From Rhodanobacter sp. B04 (GTDB lineage Bacteria > Pseudomonadota > Gammaproteobacteria > Xanthomonadales > Rhodanobacteraceae): a stretch of DNA of 64,000 nt. This document shows, piece by piece, positions 26,359 through 34,321 of this stretch. How positions within the stretch are numbered: position 1 is the stretch's first letter; each line of letters starts with the position of its first letter. A model generated the notes under the pieces. It ran no database searches. It saw nothing but the letters and a program-made list of their open reading frames with translations, and was not told the origin of the DNA. Location of the stretch: positions 186,001 through 250,000 of the forward strand of contig NZ_MUNV01000006.1 in NCBI RefSeq assembly GCF_002001125.1, given 5' to 3'. Position numbers and translations under genes: made by a program.

Positions 26359-27423
26359 GTGGATAACACAGAATTTTCAAAGCCGGGCCAGACCCGGCCA
26401 ATCTTGGGCATCGAAACCTCGTGCGACGAGACCGGCGTGGCGCTGTTGCGCTGGGAGCCGGATGCGCCGGGGCGCGGCCTGCTGGCGCACACCTTGTACA
26501 GCCAGATCAAGCTGCATGCCGACTACGGCGGGGTGGTGCCGGAACTGGCCAGCCGCGACCACGTCCGCAAGCTGCTGCCGTTGATCCGCGAGGCGCTGGC
26601 CAGGGCCGGCATGACCGTGCAGGACCTGGGCGGGGTGGCCTATACCGCCGGTCCCGGTCTGGTCGGCGCGCTGCTGGTGGGGGCTTCCGCCGGGCGCGCG
26701 CTGGCCTGGGCGCTGGGTGTCCCGGCGATCGGGGTACACCACATGGAGGGTCACCTGCTGGCGCCGCTGCTGGAGGAAAACCCGCCGGAGCCGCCGTTCG
26801 TGGCGCTGTTGGTGTCCGGCGGCCATTCCATGCTGGTCGAGGTCAAGGCGATCGGCCAGTACACCATCCTCGGCGACACGCTGGACGATGCCGCCGGCGA
26901 GGCGTTCGACAAGACTGCCAAGTTGATGGGCCTGCCGTATCCGGGTGGCCCGGCGCTGGCCAAACTGGCCGAACAGGGCCGCGCCGGCGCCCTCCGCTTC
27001 TCCCGCCCGATGACCGACCGACCGGGGCTGGATTTCAGCTTTTCCGGCCTGAAGACCCAGGTGCTGCTGGCCTGGCAGAAGTCGGATCAGAGCGATCAGA
27101 CCCGTGCCGACATCGCCCGCGCGTTCGAGGAGGCGATCGTCGACACCCTGATCATCAAGTGCCGACGTGCCCTGCAGGCCAGCGGCGCCCATCGGCTGGT
27201 GATCGCCGGCGGCGTCGGCGCGAACCGGAGATTGCGCAGCGAACTGGCCGCAGCCGGCATCAAGGACGGGTTCCAGGTGTATTTTCCGCGACTGGACTTC
27301 TGCACCGACAACGGCGCGATGATCGCCTTGGCTGGCGCGATCCGGCTGGCCGGTGGCCAGCATCAGGATGCATCGGTGCAGGTTTATCCCCGCTGGGATC
27401 TGCAGAGCCTGCCGGCGGCGTAA
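26359..27423 (+). CDS. tsaD: tRNA N6-adenosine threonylcarbamoyltransferase TsaD
   Basis: 354 residues, the normal size. [16 protein letters not shown] starts the ASKHA fold; the metal-binding HHMEGH motif, [11 protein letters not shown], and the C-terminal [13 protein letters not shown] and [10 protein letters not shown] complete it. With TsaB, TsaE and TsaC it makes the t6A37 modification of ANN-decoding tRNAs. GTG 26359 is the first usable start. It is essential in most bacteria. Confidence 0.97.
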   Translation: MDNTEFSKPGQTRPILGIETSCDETGVALLRWEPDAPGRGLLAHTLYSQIKLHADYGGVVPELASRDHVRKLLPLIREALARAGMTVQDLGGVAYTAGPGLVGALLVGASAGRALAWALGVPAIGVHHMEGHLLAPLLEENPPEPPFVALLVSGGHSMLVEVKAIGQYTILGDTLDDAAGEAFDKTAKLMGLPYPGGPALAKLAEQGRAGALRFSRPMTDRPGLDFSFSGLKTQVLLAWQKSDQSDQTRADIARAFEEAIVDTLIIKCRRALQASGAHRLVIAGGVGANRRLRSELAAAGIKDGFQVYFPRLDFCTDNGAMIALAGAIRLAGGQHQDASVQVYPRWDLQSLPAA

Positions 27424-27441
27424 GCGATACGCGCCGCGGTG

Positions 27442-27789
27442 CTATTCGAGAATCGAGCGCACCGCATCGAGCGCTTCATCGACCAATTGGATCGGCGCCT
27501 TTTCGATGCGTCTGAAAGTGCGGGCGCACGCGTCGACGGTATGCGTCTGGTCGCATAGAACCACGCCTTGCGTCGCGGTGCCGGTTCCCATCAGGGTCAC
27601 GCTGAAGCCGTTTTCGCGGGAAGCGCTGCCGCCTTGGGTGATCGGCGCCACCAGCAACAGGTCGGACGCCTTGTTGAAGGTATCCGCCGAAAGGACGAGA
27701 ACGGGGCGTGAGCCGCGGATTTCCCGAACATGGGTCGGATCAAGGCTCAGTTCGAGAATGTCGCCGCGCTGCGGTATGCCACGGCTCAC
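27442..27789 (-). CDS. MazF/PemK-type endoribonuclease toxin (ChpB-like)
   Basis: 115 residues. The family fold is evident from RGDILELSLDPTHVREIRGS, RPVLVLSADTFN, LVAPITQG and the C-terminal RTFRRIEKAPIQLVDEALDAV (given in parts). It cleaves single-stranded mRNA when not bound by the antitoxin. The start overlaps the antitoxin stop by four bases (27786-27789), the usual coupled layout. Likely still active, since conserved segments are intact. Confidence 0.88.
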   Translation of the reverse strand: MSRGIPQRGDILELSLDPTHVREIRGSRPVLVLSADTFNKASDLLLVAPITQGGSASRENGFSVTLMGTGTATQGVVLCDQTHTVDACARTFRRIEKAPIQLVDEALDAVRSILE

Positions 27790-28037
27790 AGCAGTTCGCG
27801 TCCGGCCGGTTCGTCCGTGAGCCAGCTTTCCTCACGCTGCCAGGCGGCAGGTGACTTCGGGCTGACGGCAAGGCGATCTGCCAGGCTGCGTTTCGCGGGG
27901 GCCACGGACAAGACGCGACCTTCCACCGACAGCTCAACGATCGAGCCGGCTTCAACGGCAAGTGTCTGCGCGATGGCCTTGGGGATCGACAGGATGATCG
28001 AGCCGCCGGATTGACGAAGCGTGGCTGTGCACGACAT
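27786..28037 (-). CDS. MazE/AbrB-type antitoxin
   Basis: 83 residues: an N-terminal swapped-hairpin AbrB domain (ATLRQSGGSIILSIPKAIAQ and GSIVELSVEGRVLSVAP) that binds DNA, then an acidic, probably disordered C-terminus (REESWLTDEPAGRELL) that would wrap the toxin. The frame is open to 28097, but ATG 28037 gives the family N-terminus and leaves the palindrome at 28054-28071 upstream as operator. Confidence 0.87.
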   Translation of the reverse strand: MSCTATLRQSGGSIILSIPKAIAQTLAVEAGSIVELSVEGRVLSVAPAKRSLADRLAVSPKSPAAWQREESWLTDEPAGRELL

Positions 28038-28053
28038 CAGGAGCGTCCGTGAA

Positions 28054-28071
28054 GTTTTACTTGAGTAAAAC
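28054..28071. promoter_or_regulatory. Operator palindrome of the MazEF-type pair
   Basis: GTTTTACT-TG-AGTAAAAC is a perfect 8+8 inverted repeat 16 bases upstream of the antitoxin start. Its position and symmetry fit autorepression by the AbrB-type antitoxin or the toxin-antitoxin complex. Confidence 0.7.
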
Positions 28072-28135
28072 ACAATGCCGTGATGGCGAAAGCGCAAGCG
28101 AACCTACGGGGTTCGTTCAGCGATGCCTCGCGAAC

Positions 28136-28855
28136 TCACCATTGCGTACGCCCCGGCAGCAGGCCCTTCAACTCTGCCTCGGTGAGATTGCGCCACTGCC
28201 CGACCTTTAGATGGGCGAGCTTCACGTTGACGATGCGCACGCGGCGCAGCTGGGTCACGCGGTAGCCGAACGCGGCGGCCATCAGGCGGATCTGCCGGTT
28301 CAGGCCCTGGGTCAGCACGATCGAGAAGCCGAACTTGGCGATCCGGCGCACGCGGCAGGGCTGGGTCATCTGGCCGTGGATGCGCACGCCCTTGGCCATG
28401 CCGGCCAGGAAGTCGTCGGTGACCGCCTTGTTCACCGCGACCAGGTATTCCTTCTCGTGGCCGTTCTCCGCACGCAGGATCTCGTTGACGATGTCGCCGT
28501 TGCTGGTGAGCAGGATCAGCCCTTCCGAATCCTTGTCCAGCCGCCCGATCGGGAAGATCCGCTGCGGATGGTCGACGAAGTCCACGATATTGCCGTCGAC
28601 GCCGTGATCGGTGGTGCAGGTGATGCCGACCGGCTTGTTCAGCGCGATATACACCGCCTTCTTCGCCGCGGGCGTGGCGGCGAGGATGCGCGCCCGCACG
28701 ATCTCGCCATCGACGCGCACTTCGTCGCCTTCGAGTGCCTTGGCACCGGTGCCGACGACTTCGCCGTTGATGGTGACGCGGCCGGCGAGCAACAGATCAT
28801 CCGCCTCGCGGCGCGAGCACAGGCCGGCTTCGCTGATGTATTTGTTTACGCGCAT
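28136..28855 (-). CDS. rluF: RluF/RsuA-family rRNA pseudouridine synthase
   Basis: 239 residues: N-terminal S4 RNA-binding domain (MRVNKYISEAGLCSRREADD), then the catalytic domain with the Asp motif GRLDKDSEGLILLT and the RluF-type GLNRQIRLMAAAFGY. The likely target is U2604 of 23S rRNA by analogy to E. coli RluF. ATG 28855 is chosen because the S4 domain begins there; the frame continues to 28903 into the REP element. Confidence 0.9.
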   Translation of the reverse strand: MRVNKYISEAGLCSRREADDLLLAGRVTINGEVVGTGAKALEGDEVRVDGEIVRARILAATPAAKKAVYIALNKPVGITCTTDHGVDGNIVDFVDHPQRIFPIGRLDKDSEGLILLTSNGDIVNEILRAENGHEKEYLVAVNKAVTDDFLAGMAKGVRIHGQMTQPCRVRRIAKFGFSIVLTQGLNRQIRLMAAAFGYRVTQLRRVRIVNVKLAHLKVGQWRNLTEAELKGLLPGRTQW

Positions 28856-28888
28856 AGGCGAACAACCTTGAACGAATACGAGGAGTCC

Positions 28889-28965
28889 GTCATTCCAGCG
28901 CAAGCTGGAATCCAGTGCCTTTAGGCGGCAAAGTCACTGGATCCCTGCCTTCGCAGGGATGACGA
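28889..28965. repeat. REPIN-like inverted pair of REP hairpins
   Basis: Two palindromes face each other: ATTCCAGC-GCAA-GCTGGAAT at the left and ATCCCTGC-CTTC-GCAGGGAT at the right, flanked by CGTCATTCC and its complement GGGATGACG, with CCAGTG/CACTGG further in. This is the layout of dispersed REP doublets in xanthomonad-type genomes. It lies between the rluF start and the end of the ABC permease gene. Confidence 0.8.
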
Positions 28966-28974
28966 GCAAAAAAA

Positions 28975-29754
28975 TCAGGAGCGCAGCCCGACACCGCGCT
29001 TGAGCAACTGCAGCGCCACGATCGACAGCCCGACCACGAAGCCGATCATCACCACGAACGCGACGCCTACATCCACGTCGCTGATGCCGAGTACGCCGAA
29101 GCGGAACGCGTTGACCATGTACAGGATCGGGTTCGCGTGCGAGATCGCCTGCCACGGCTCGCTCAGCATCTTCACCGAATAGAACACGCCGCCCAGATAG
29201 GTCAGCGGGGTCAGGATGAAGGTTGGCACCAGCGCGATGTCGTCGAACTTCTTCGCGTACACCGCATTGACGAAGCCGGCCAGCGAGAAAATCGTGGCGC
29301 CGAGCAGCACCGACAGGAAGGTGATGAAGGGATGCGCCACATGCAGCGAAGTGAAGAGCAAGGCGATGCCCAGCACCATCGCGCCGACCACCAGCCCGCG
29401 CGCCACCGCGCCGGTGACATAGCCGAGCAGGATCACCCAGTTCGGCATCGGCGACACCAGCATCTCCTCCACCGCGCGGCTGAACTTGGCGCCGAAGAAC
29501 GAGCTGGAGATGTTCGCGTAGCAGTTGTTGATCACGCTCATCATGACCAGGCCGGGCACGATGTACTGCATGTAGCTGAAGCCGCCCTGGATCGTGCCGA
29601 TGCGGCTGCCGATCAGCTTGCCGAAGATCACGAAGTACAGCGTCATGGTGATCGCCGGCGGGATCAGCGTCTGCGTCCAGATCCGCACGATGCGCACGAT
29701 CTCGCGGCGCACGATGGTGTTGAGGGCGACCAGGTTGGCGGCGGTATTGCTCAT
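28975..29754 (-). CDS. ABC-2 type exporter permease
   Basis: 259 residues with six predicted helices, N-terminal cytoplasmic stretch (ALNTIVRREIVRIVRIWTQT) and the family segment LTYLGGVFYSVKMLSEPW near the fifth helix. It matches the YadH/NodJ-type permease of two-gene exporters. Overlaps the ATPase gene by four bases. Substrate unknown. Confidence 0.9.
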   Translation of the reverse strand: MSNTAANLVALNTIVRREIVRIVRIWTQTLIPPAITMTLYFVIFGKLIGSRIGTIQGGFSYMQYIVPGLVMMSVINNCYANISSSFFGAKFSRAVEEMLVSPMPNWVILLGYVTGAVARGLVVGAMVLGIALLFTSLHVAHPFITFLSVLLGATIFSLAGFVNAVYAKKFDDIALVPTFILTPLTYLGGVFYSVKMLSEPWQAISHANPILYMVNAFRFGVLGISDVDVGVAFVVMIGFVVGLSIVALQLLKRGVGLRS

Positions 29755-30695
29755 GCTGCCTGCTCCTTGCCGTTGCGGCCGCCTTCAACGAGGCGCACGA
29801 ACAGCTCCTCCAGCCGGTTGGTCTTGTTGCGCATCGAGGTCACCATGATGCCGTGCGTGGACAATGCCGCGAACAGCGAGTTGAGGTCATGCGAGCGGGC
29901 CATCTCGGCTTCCAGCATGTGTTCGTCGCGACGGCGCAGGGTGACGCCGGGCAGGCTGGGCAGTTCATCCGGCATGGCAGTGACGTCCAGCACGAACGTC
30001 TCCACATCCAGCGTCGCCAGCAGGCGCTTCATCGTGGTGTTCTCGATGATCGTGCCGTGGTCGATGATCGCGATGTTGCGGCACAGCGACTCGGCTTCCT
30101 CGAGGTAGTGCGTGGTGAGGATCACCGTGGTGCCGGCGGCATTGATGGCGCTGACGAACTGCCACATCGAGCGGCGGATCTCGATGTCCACGCCGGCGGT
30201 CGGCTCGTCGAGGATCAGCAGCTTCGGCTCGTTCATCATCGCGCGGGCGATCATCAAACGGCGCTTCATGCCGCCGGACAAGGTGCGCGCCTGCATCTGC
30301 GCCTTGTCCCACAGGCGCAGTTCCTTCAGGTACTTCTCCGCGCGCTCGGCGGCGATCTTGCGCGGGATGCCGTAGAAACCCGCCTCGTTCACGCAGATGT
30401 CGAACGGCTTCTCGAACTGGTTGAAGTTGATCTCCTGCGGCACCAGGCCGATCAACTTCATCGCCTCGCTGCGCTGCTTGTTGACCGACACGCCGAACAC
30501 CTGCGCGTCGCCGCCACTGGAGTTCACCAGCGAGGACAGGATGCCGATCAAGGTGGATTTGCCGGCCCCATTGGGGCCGAGCAGGGCAAAGAAATCGCCG
30601 GGCTGCACCGTCAGCGAGATGCCCTTGAGGGCCTCCACGCCGTTGCTGTAGGTCTTGCGCAGGTTGTCGACGACAAGGGCGGGAGTGGGGGACAT
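29751..30695 (-). CDS. ABC transporter ATP-binding protein (YadG type)
   Basis: 314 residues. Walker A GPNGAGKST, signature LSGGMKRRL, Walker B LLILDEPTAGVDIEIRR and the H-loop TTHYLEEAE are all present; the C-terminal 80 residues form a regulatory extension. It powers the permease encoded downstream. ATG 30695 fits the family start (MSPTPALVVDNLRKTYSNG). Confidence 0.93.
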   Translation of the reverse strand: MSPTPALVVDNLRKTYSNGVEALKGISLTVQPGDFFALLGPNGAGKSTLIGILSSLVNSSGGDAQVFGVSVNKQRSEAMKLIGLVPQEINFNQFEKPFDICVNEAGFYGIPRKIAAERAEKYLKELRLWDKAQMQARTLSGGMKRRLMIARAMMNEPKLLILDEPTAGVDIEIRRSMWQFVSAINAAGTTVILTTHYLEEAESLCRNIAIIDHGTIIENTTMKRLLATLDVETFVLDVTAMPDELPSLPGVTLRRRDEHMLEAEMARSHDLNSLFAALSTHGIMVTSMRNKTNRLEELFVRLVEGGRNGKEQAA

Positions 30696-30723
30696 GGGCT
30701 GCACCGAAGGGGCCAAGCCACTT

Positions 30724-30729
30724 ATTATA
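30724..30729 (-). promoter_or_regulatory. Perfect -10 box for the ABC exporter operon
   Basis: Read on the minus strand, this is TATAAT, 28 bases before ATG 30695. No good -35 hexamer is seen at the normal spacing. Confidence 0.4.
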
Positions 30730-30790
30730 GCGGGCCAACCCCTGTCGACCGGATTTGCCGGGCGCACGCACTGTTTCCCGGATTCCGTTC

Positions 30791-31537
30791 ATGGCCGATC
30801 ATTTCCAGCTCCGTCTCGTCGACAGCCACATGCTGGCACCCAGCGTGCGCCATCTGGCGTTCGAGCGCGTCGACGGCCAGCCGCTGGCGTTCCAGCCGGG
30901 CCAGTTCCTGCAGGTGCACTTCCATTACGACGACGGCACCGCGACCAAGCGCAGCTACTCGGTGGCCACCGTGGGCGACGGCAGCTCGCCGGTGCAGCGC
31001 ATCGAGATCGCGGTGAGCTATGTCGATGGCGGCGCCGCGACCAAGTTGCTGGGAGGCCTCGAAAACGGCGGCATCATCGACGCCAGCGGTCCGTACGGCC
31101 GTTTCTGCCTGCAGGAGGCGGATACCCATCCGCGCTACCTGCTGCTCGCCACCGGCACCGGCGTCACCCCGTACCGCGCGATGCTGCCGCAGATCGAGAA
31201 GCTGCTGGCGAGAGGCGGCCGCGAGGTGGTGCTGCTGTACGGCGCGCGCAACGAAGGCGAACTGCTGTACGGCGAGGAGTTCGAGGCGTTCGCGCAGTCG
31301 CATCCGGGCTTCACCTTCCACGGCTGCCTCAGCCGCGCGCCGCGCGCGGTGCCGCGCGCCAGCGACCGCAGTGGCCATGTGCAGGCCGTGCTGGCCGAAC
31401 TGGCACCCAGCGCCGAGCGCGATATCGCCTACCTGTGCGGCAACCCGAACATGGTCGACGCTGCCTTTGCGGCGCTGAAGGAGTTCGGTCTGCCGGTGCC
31501 GCAGATCCGTCGCGAGAAGTACATTTCGTCGCGGTAG
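30791..31537 (+). CDS. fpr: Ferredoxin-NADP(+) reductase
   Basis: 248 residues. FAD-binding RSYSVAT (Arg54) and NADP-binding GTGVTPYRAM are present, and the C-terminus YLCGNPNMVDAAFAALKEFG and REKYISSR is of the Fpr subclass. It exchanges electrons between NADPH and ferredoxin or flavodoxin. The last 60 or so codons recur, diverged, at 32873-33057 downstream of the toxin pair. Divergent from the ABC exporter. Confidence 0.93.
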   Translation: MADHFQLRLVDSHMLAPSVRHLAFERVDGQPLAFQPGQFLQVHFHYDDGTATKRSYSVATVGDGSSPVQRIEIAVSYVDGGAATKLLGGLENGGIIDASGPYGRFCLQEADTHPRYLLLATGTGVTPYRAMLPQIEKLLARGGREVVLLYGARNEGELLYGEEFEAFAQSHPGFTFHGCLSRAPRAVPRASDRSGHVQAVLAELAPSAERDIAYLCGNPNMVDAAFAALKEFGLPVPQIRREKYISSR

Positions 31538-31635
31538 GCGCGCCCCGCAAATGAACGTTGCAAATGGTCTTCTCCACGTCTGTGCCAGCCGCTTTCAAGT
31601 ACAATGGAAACCGGCGTTTCGCGAGGACCATCGTC

Positions 31636-31938
31636 ATGGCGACAGGGCAACTTGATCCTTTGCTGTTGCACCGACTCGCCGCCAAATACGTCTGGTGGAA
31701 GGGCGCTGACGAGGCCGCGGTCATGCCGGAGCGTGTGATCGCGCAGACGATGAACATGGGCGACTACGATGATGTGCTGGCGCTTTCGGAACAGCTTGGC
31801 GATGACCGCCTGCGCCGGGTGCTGCAACACGCTGAAATCGGGCAGTTCAACGAACGCTCGTGGGCGTACTGGCACTACCGCCTCGGCATGGCGAAGCCGG
31901 GCGTGCTGCCTCCTCTGCCGAAACGCCGGCTGGGATGA
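31636..31938 (+). CDS. Partner (probable antitoxin) of AbiEii-type toxin
   Basis: 100 residues (MATGQLDPLLLHRLAAKYVW...), mostly helical, ending in a basic PPLPKRRLG tail. Such small genes, annotated as uncharacterised, commonly precede AbiEii/AbiGii nucleotidyltransferase genes; antitoxin function is inferred from coupling (ATGA overlap 31935-31938). ATG 31636 follows GAGGA at about nine bases. It lacks a recognisable HTH. Confidence 0.7.
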   Translation: MATGQLDPLLLHRLAAKYVWWKGADEAAVMPERVIAQTMNMGDYDDVLALSEQLGDDRLRRVLQHAEIGQFNERSWAYWHYRLGMAKPGVLPPLPKRRLG

Positions 31939-32612
31939 GCGGGACATTCAGCCCGCGCCTGTCGATCCTGCCGGAGAGTCAACGACGTCTCTGGCCGGAG
32001 CTTCGTCCGGCGACCGGACTCGGGTTCGTGTTGTACGGCGGCACCGCCATCGCGTTGCGGCTGGGTCATCGCCAGTCGGTCGATTTCGACTTCTTCACGG
32101 CAAAGCCGCTTGACCGGGAGGCACTGAACGAGGCATTTTCGTTCATTCGACGTGCGATTGCGCTGCAGAGCGGCCCCGAGACCCTCACCCTCAACGTGCC
32201 GGATGCGGAGATGTCCGACCGGTACGTCAAAGTGTCGTTTTTCGGTGCGATCGACTTCGGCCGCTACGCCGCACCGGACATGACGGAAGACGGCGTGCTT
32301 CAAGTGGCTTCGCTGGACGACCTGATGGCGACCAAGCTCAAGGTTCTGATGCAGCGGGTCGAGGCCAAGGATTACCAGGACATCGCCGCCATGCTGAACG
32401 CCGGGAGCGACCTCAGTCTCGGCCTGGCCGTTGCGAAGGAGATGTTCGGCAACACCTTCCAGCCGAGCGAAAGCCTCAAGGCCATGACCTGGTTCGAGGG
32501 CGGCGACCTTCAACGGCTGACCGACGACGAGAAGCGCGCTCTGATCGAGGCGGCAAGCGCCGTGCGTCGGCTTCCGCATGTCGAGATGGCTATGCACGGA
32601 CTTGGAGCGTAG
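31935..32612 (+). CDS. AbiEii/AbiGii-family nucleotidyltransferase toxin
   Basis: 225 residues. The polymerase-beta fold motif is intact: YGGTAIALRLGHRQSVDFDF with the Gly pair at 35-36 and metal-binding D50 and D52. A helical C-terminal half follows (SLDDLMATKLKVLMQRVEAKDYQDI). Related enzymes add nucleotides to tRNA or proteins and cause growth arrest or phage exclusion. The target here is unknown. With its partner it forms a two-gene unit flanked by two copies of the fpr 3' end. Confidence 0.85.
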   Translation: MSGTFSPRLSILPESQRRLWPELRPATGLGFVLYGGTAIALRLGHRQSVDFDFFTAKPLDREALNEAFSFIRRAIALQSGPETLTLNVPDAEMSDRYVKVSFFGAIDFGRYAAPDMTEDGVLQVASLDDLMATKLKVLMQRVEAKDYQDIAAMLNAGSDLSLGLAVAKEMFGNTFQPSESLKAMTWFEGGDLQRLTDDEKRALIEAASAVRRLPHVEMAMHGLGA

Positions 32613-32872
32613 CGCCGCGCATTGCGGTCTCGACGCATCTTTTCGGCGACACGGTCAGTGCAAACCGAACGTGACATGCTTGGCTGCGCCGGCTCTCGGC
32701 CATGGCCGCTGCTGTATGTGCACTGCAGGCGGAGTTGCAAAACTCAACCTGACTCCGTTCGTCGCGGAGTTCGACCCGCCCATCGACCGCGCAAGCCACC
32801 GGGGTCGGGGTAAGTGACCCCGTTCTGTAGGAGTTTTCAGGAAGTTGGCGCGGTTTCAGCCATGTGCCACTT

Positions 32873-33057
32873 CGCGCAGCACCGACCGCAGCGGCCACGT
32901 GCAGAACGTGCTCGCCGAAATCAGTCCCAGCGCCGAGCGTGACATCGCTTATCTGTGTGGCAACCCGAACATGGTCGATGCGGCATTTGCTGCACTGAAG
33001 GAATTTGGCCTGCCAGTGCCGCAAATCCGGCGCGAGAAGTACATTTCGTCGCGTTGA
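32873..33057 (+). pseudogene. Diverged second copy of the fpr 3' end
   Basis: Translates to DRSGHVQNVLAEISPSAERD, then YLCGNPNMVDAAFAALKEFG and REKYISSR, nearly the same as the last 57 residues of fpr (31355-31537), but many codons differ at third positions, so it is not a recent exact duplication. No upstream part of fpr precedes it. The 260 bases before it (32613-32872) show no gene. Confidence 0.9.
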
Positions 33058-33162
33058 GTGGACCGGTGCTCCCGGCCAAAGGATCGCATCTGCATGTGTG
33101 CACGCTTGAATGCGTGGAATACCAATGTTGGCCAGCACAAGTCGAGGCCCGGGTGCCCCGCA

Positions 33163-34278
33163 TTATTGATAGGTCATAGTGTAGGTGGCGGTGGCTTGCA
33201 CATTGCCCGGAGTTACCGGGGTGGCGGTCTGGTAATACTGCGCATAGAGATTGAACGTGAAATTGGAATTGGCGCCGCTGGTGGTGCCTACGGAGAAGGC
33301 TGTGCCGAACGTGACCGGGGTCGTGCCATTGGACTGGAGTATCCGGATGCCTACGTTGCTGGCGTAGCCGGTGCCTGCGGGCGCAATCACGCCGTTGACG
33401 CCGGTGTAAGGCGTATTGGTGTTCAGTGTCGCGCTCACTTTCAGATTGCTGGTGCAGCCGGTGAGGTTGATGCTGAACGGCGTAGTGCCGGCCGTGGTTC
33501 CCGCGCTGGTGAGGCTGACCTGCGGCACGGCTGGCAGGGTCACCGCCACGTTCTGGCTGCCCGTGCTCACGCTGCAGGTGGATGCCGTGAACGTCACGCC
33601 GCCGGAAAGGAAATTCATAAATGCGTAGCCATTGGCGGCAGTCCCACAACTTTTGAGAGCGTTGCCATTATTGTTTAGTTTGGCATTTTGGGTGCAGATA
33701 TTATCTATCTCCCACTGGCCAAGTAGCGTTCCGGCTGGGATCTGATTGCCGCTGGAAGGTAGGACGCCAGTGGAAAATAGTTGAAACGTACTGTTATCAG
33801 TGAACTGCGTTCCAGAGTAACCGGGAGCGGGATAGGAGCCCGTGTTGTATATAGGGATGGGAGTTCCGGCGCGCTGAATTTGAAAAGCCACGCCTGGCGT
33901 TGGGCTGTAAATGGTGTTGTTGGCCGTGTTGTAGGTGCCGTATACGGGCGACAGGCCACCCGTTGTGGAATTTGAGCAATAGATATAAATGGTGCCACTG
34001 CTTGCGGTGGCCGAAACAGGGTTGCCAATTGGGTTGCCAGCGACGGGGTTCGAAGGCAGTGCGATCGTGATGGGGGTCATGGTGACGTTTTGCACGGTTG
34101 GAGCGTTGATAGGCGTGTTACTGGTTGCCGAGTTTCCAAACCAGCATGTTGCACTTTGTGCGGCTGCCGCCTTGGGCATAATGGCCAGGACAAACAGCAG
34201 CGCCAGCAGCCATGTCTGGAGGGATGGCGCATAGGCCGAACGTGCTTGATGGAAACATTGCGCAAGGTTCGTTTTCAT
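33163..34278 (-). CDS. Fimbrial tip adhesin / minor pilin
   Basis: 371 residues with a signal peptide (LALLFVLAIMPKAAAAQS) and a two-domain layout: an N-terminal Ser/Thr/Asn-rich receptor-type domain and a C-terminal pilin domain with the cysteine pair (ASTCSVSTGSQ and NLTGCTSN) and the terminal YTMTYQ donor-strand motif. Its base composition is clearly lower in GC than the neighbouring usher gene, notably around 33650-34100. Last gene of the fimbrial operon, 43 bases after the usher. The ribosome site before ATG 34278 is weak. Confidence 0.8.
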   Translation of the reverse strand: MKTNLAQCFHQARSAYAPSLQTWLLALLFVLAIMPKAAAAQSATCWFGNSATSNTPINAPTVQNVTMTPITIALPSNPVAGNPIGNPVSATASSGTIYIYCSNSTTGGLSPVYGTYNTANNTIYSPTPGVAFQIQRAGTPIPIYNTGSYPAPGYSGTQFTDNSTFQLFSTGVLPSSGNQIPAGTLLGQWEIDNICTQNAKLNNNGNALKSCGTAANGYAFMNFLSGGVTFTASTCSVSTGSQNVAVTLPAVPQVSLTSAGTTAGTTPFSINLTGCTSNLKVSATLNTNTPYTGVNGVIAPAGTGYASNVGIRILQSNGTTPVTFGTAFSVGTTSGANSNFTFNLYAQYYQTATPVTPGNVQATATYTMTYQ

Positions 34279-34321
34279 GGCGCACCAGAAAAGCATTGAT
34301 GGGTGTTTGTTACGGCCGTCA

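Noticed and set aside
28054-28071. FNR-like site upstream of the antitoxin
   Set aside because: The palindrome lacks the TTGAT/ATCAA half-sites; an antitoxin operator is the simpler reading.
31558-31635. Earlier start for the toxin partner at 31558
   Set aside because: No ribosome site and the extra 26 residues resemble nothing; ATG 31636 has GAGGA upstream.
32845-33057. Functional small gene covering the fpr-like fragment
   Set aside because: It lacks FAD and NADP motifs and a ribosome site; it is the tail of a reductase only.
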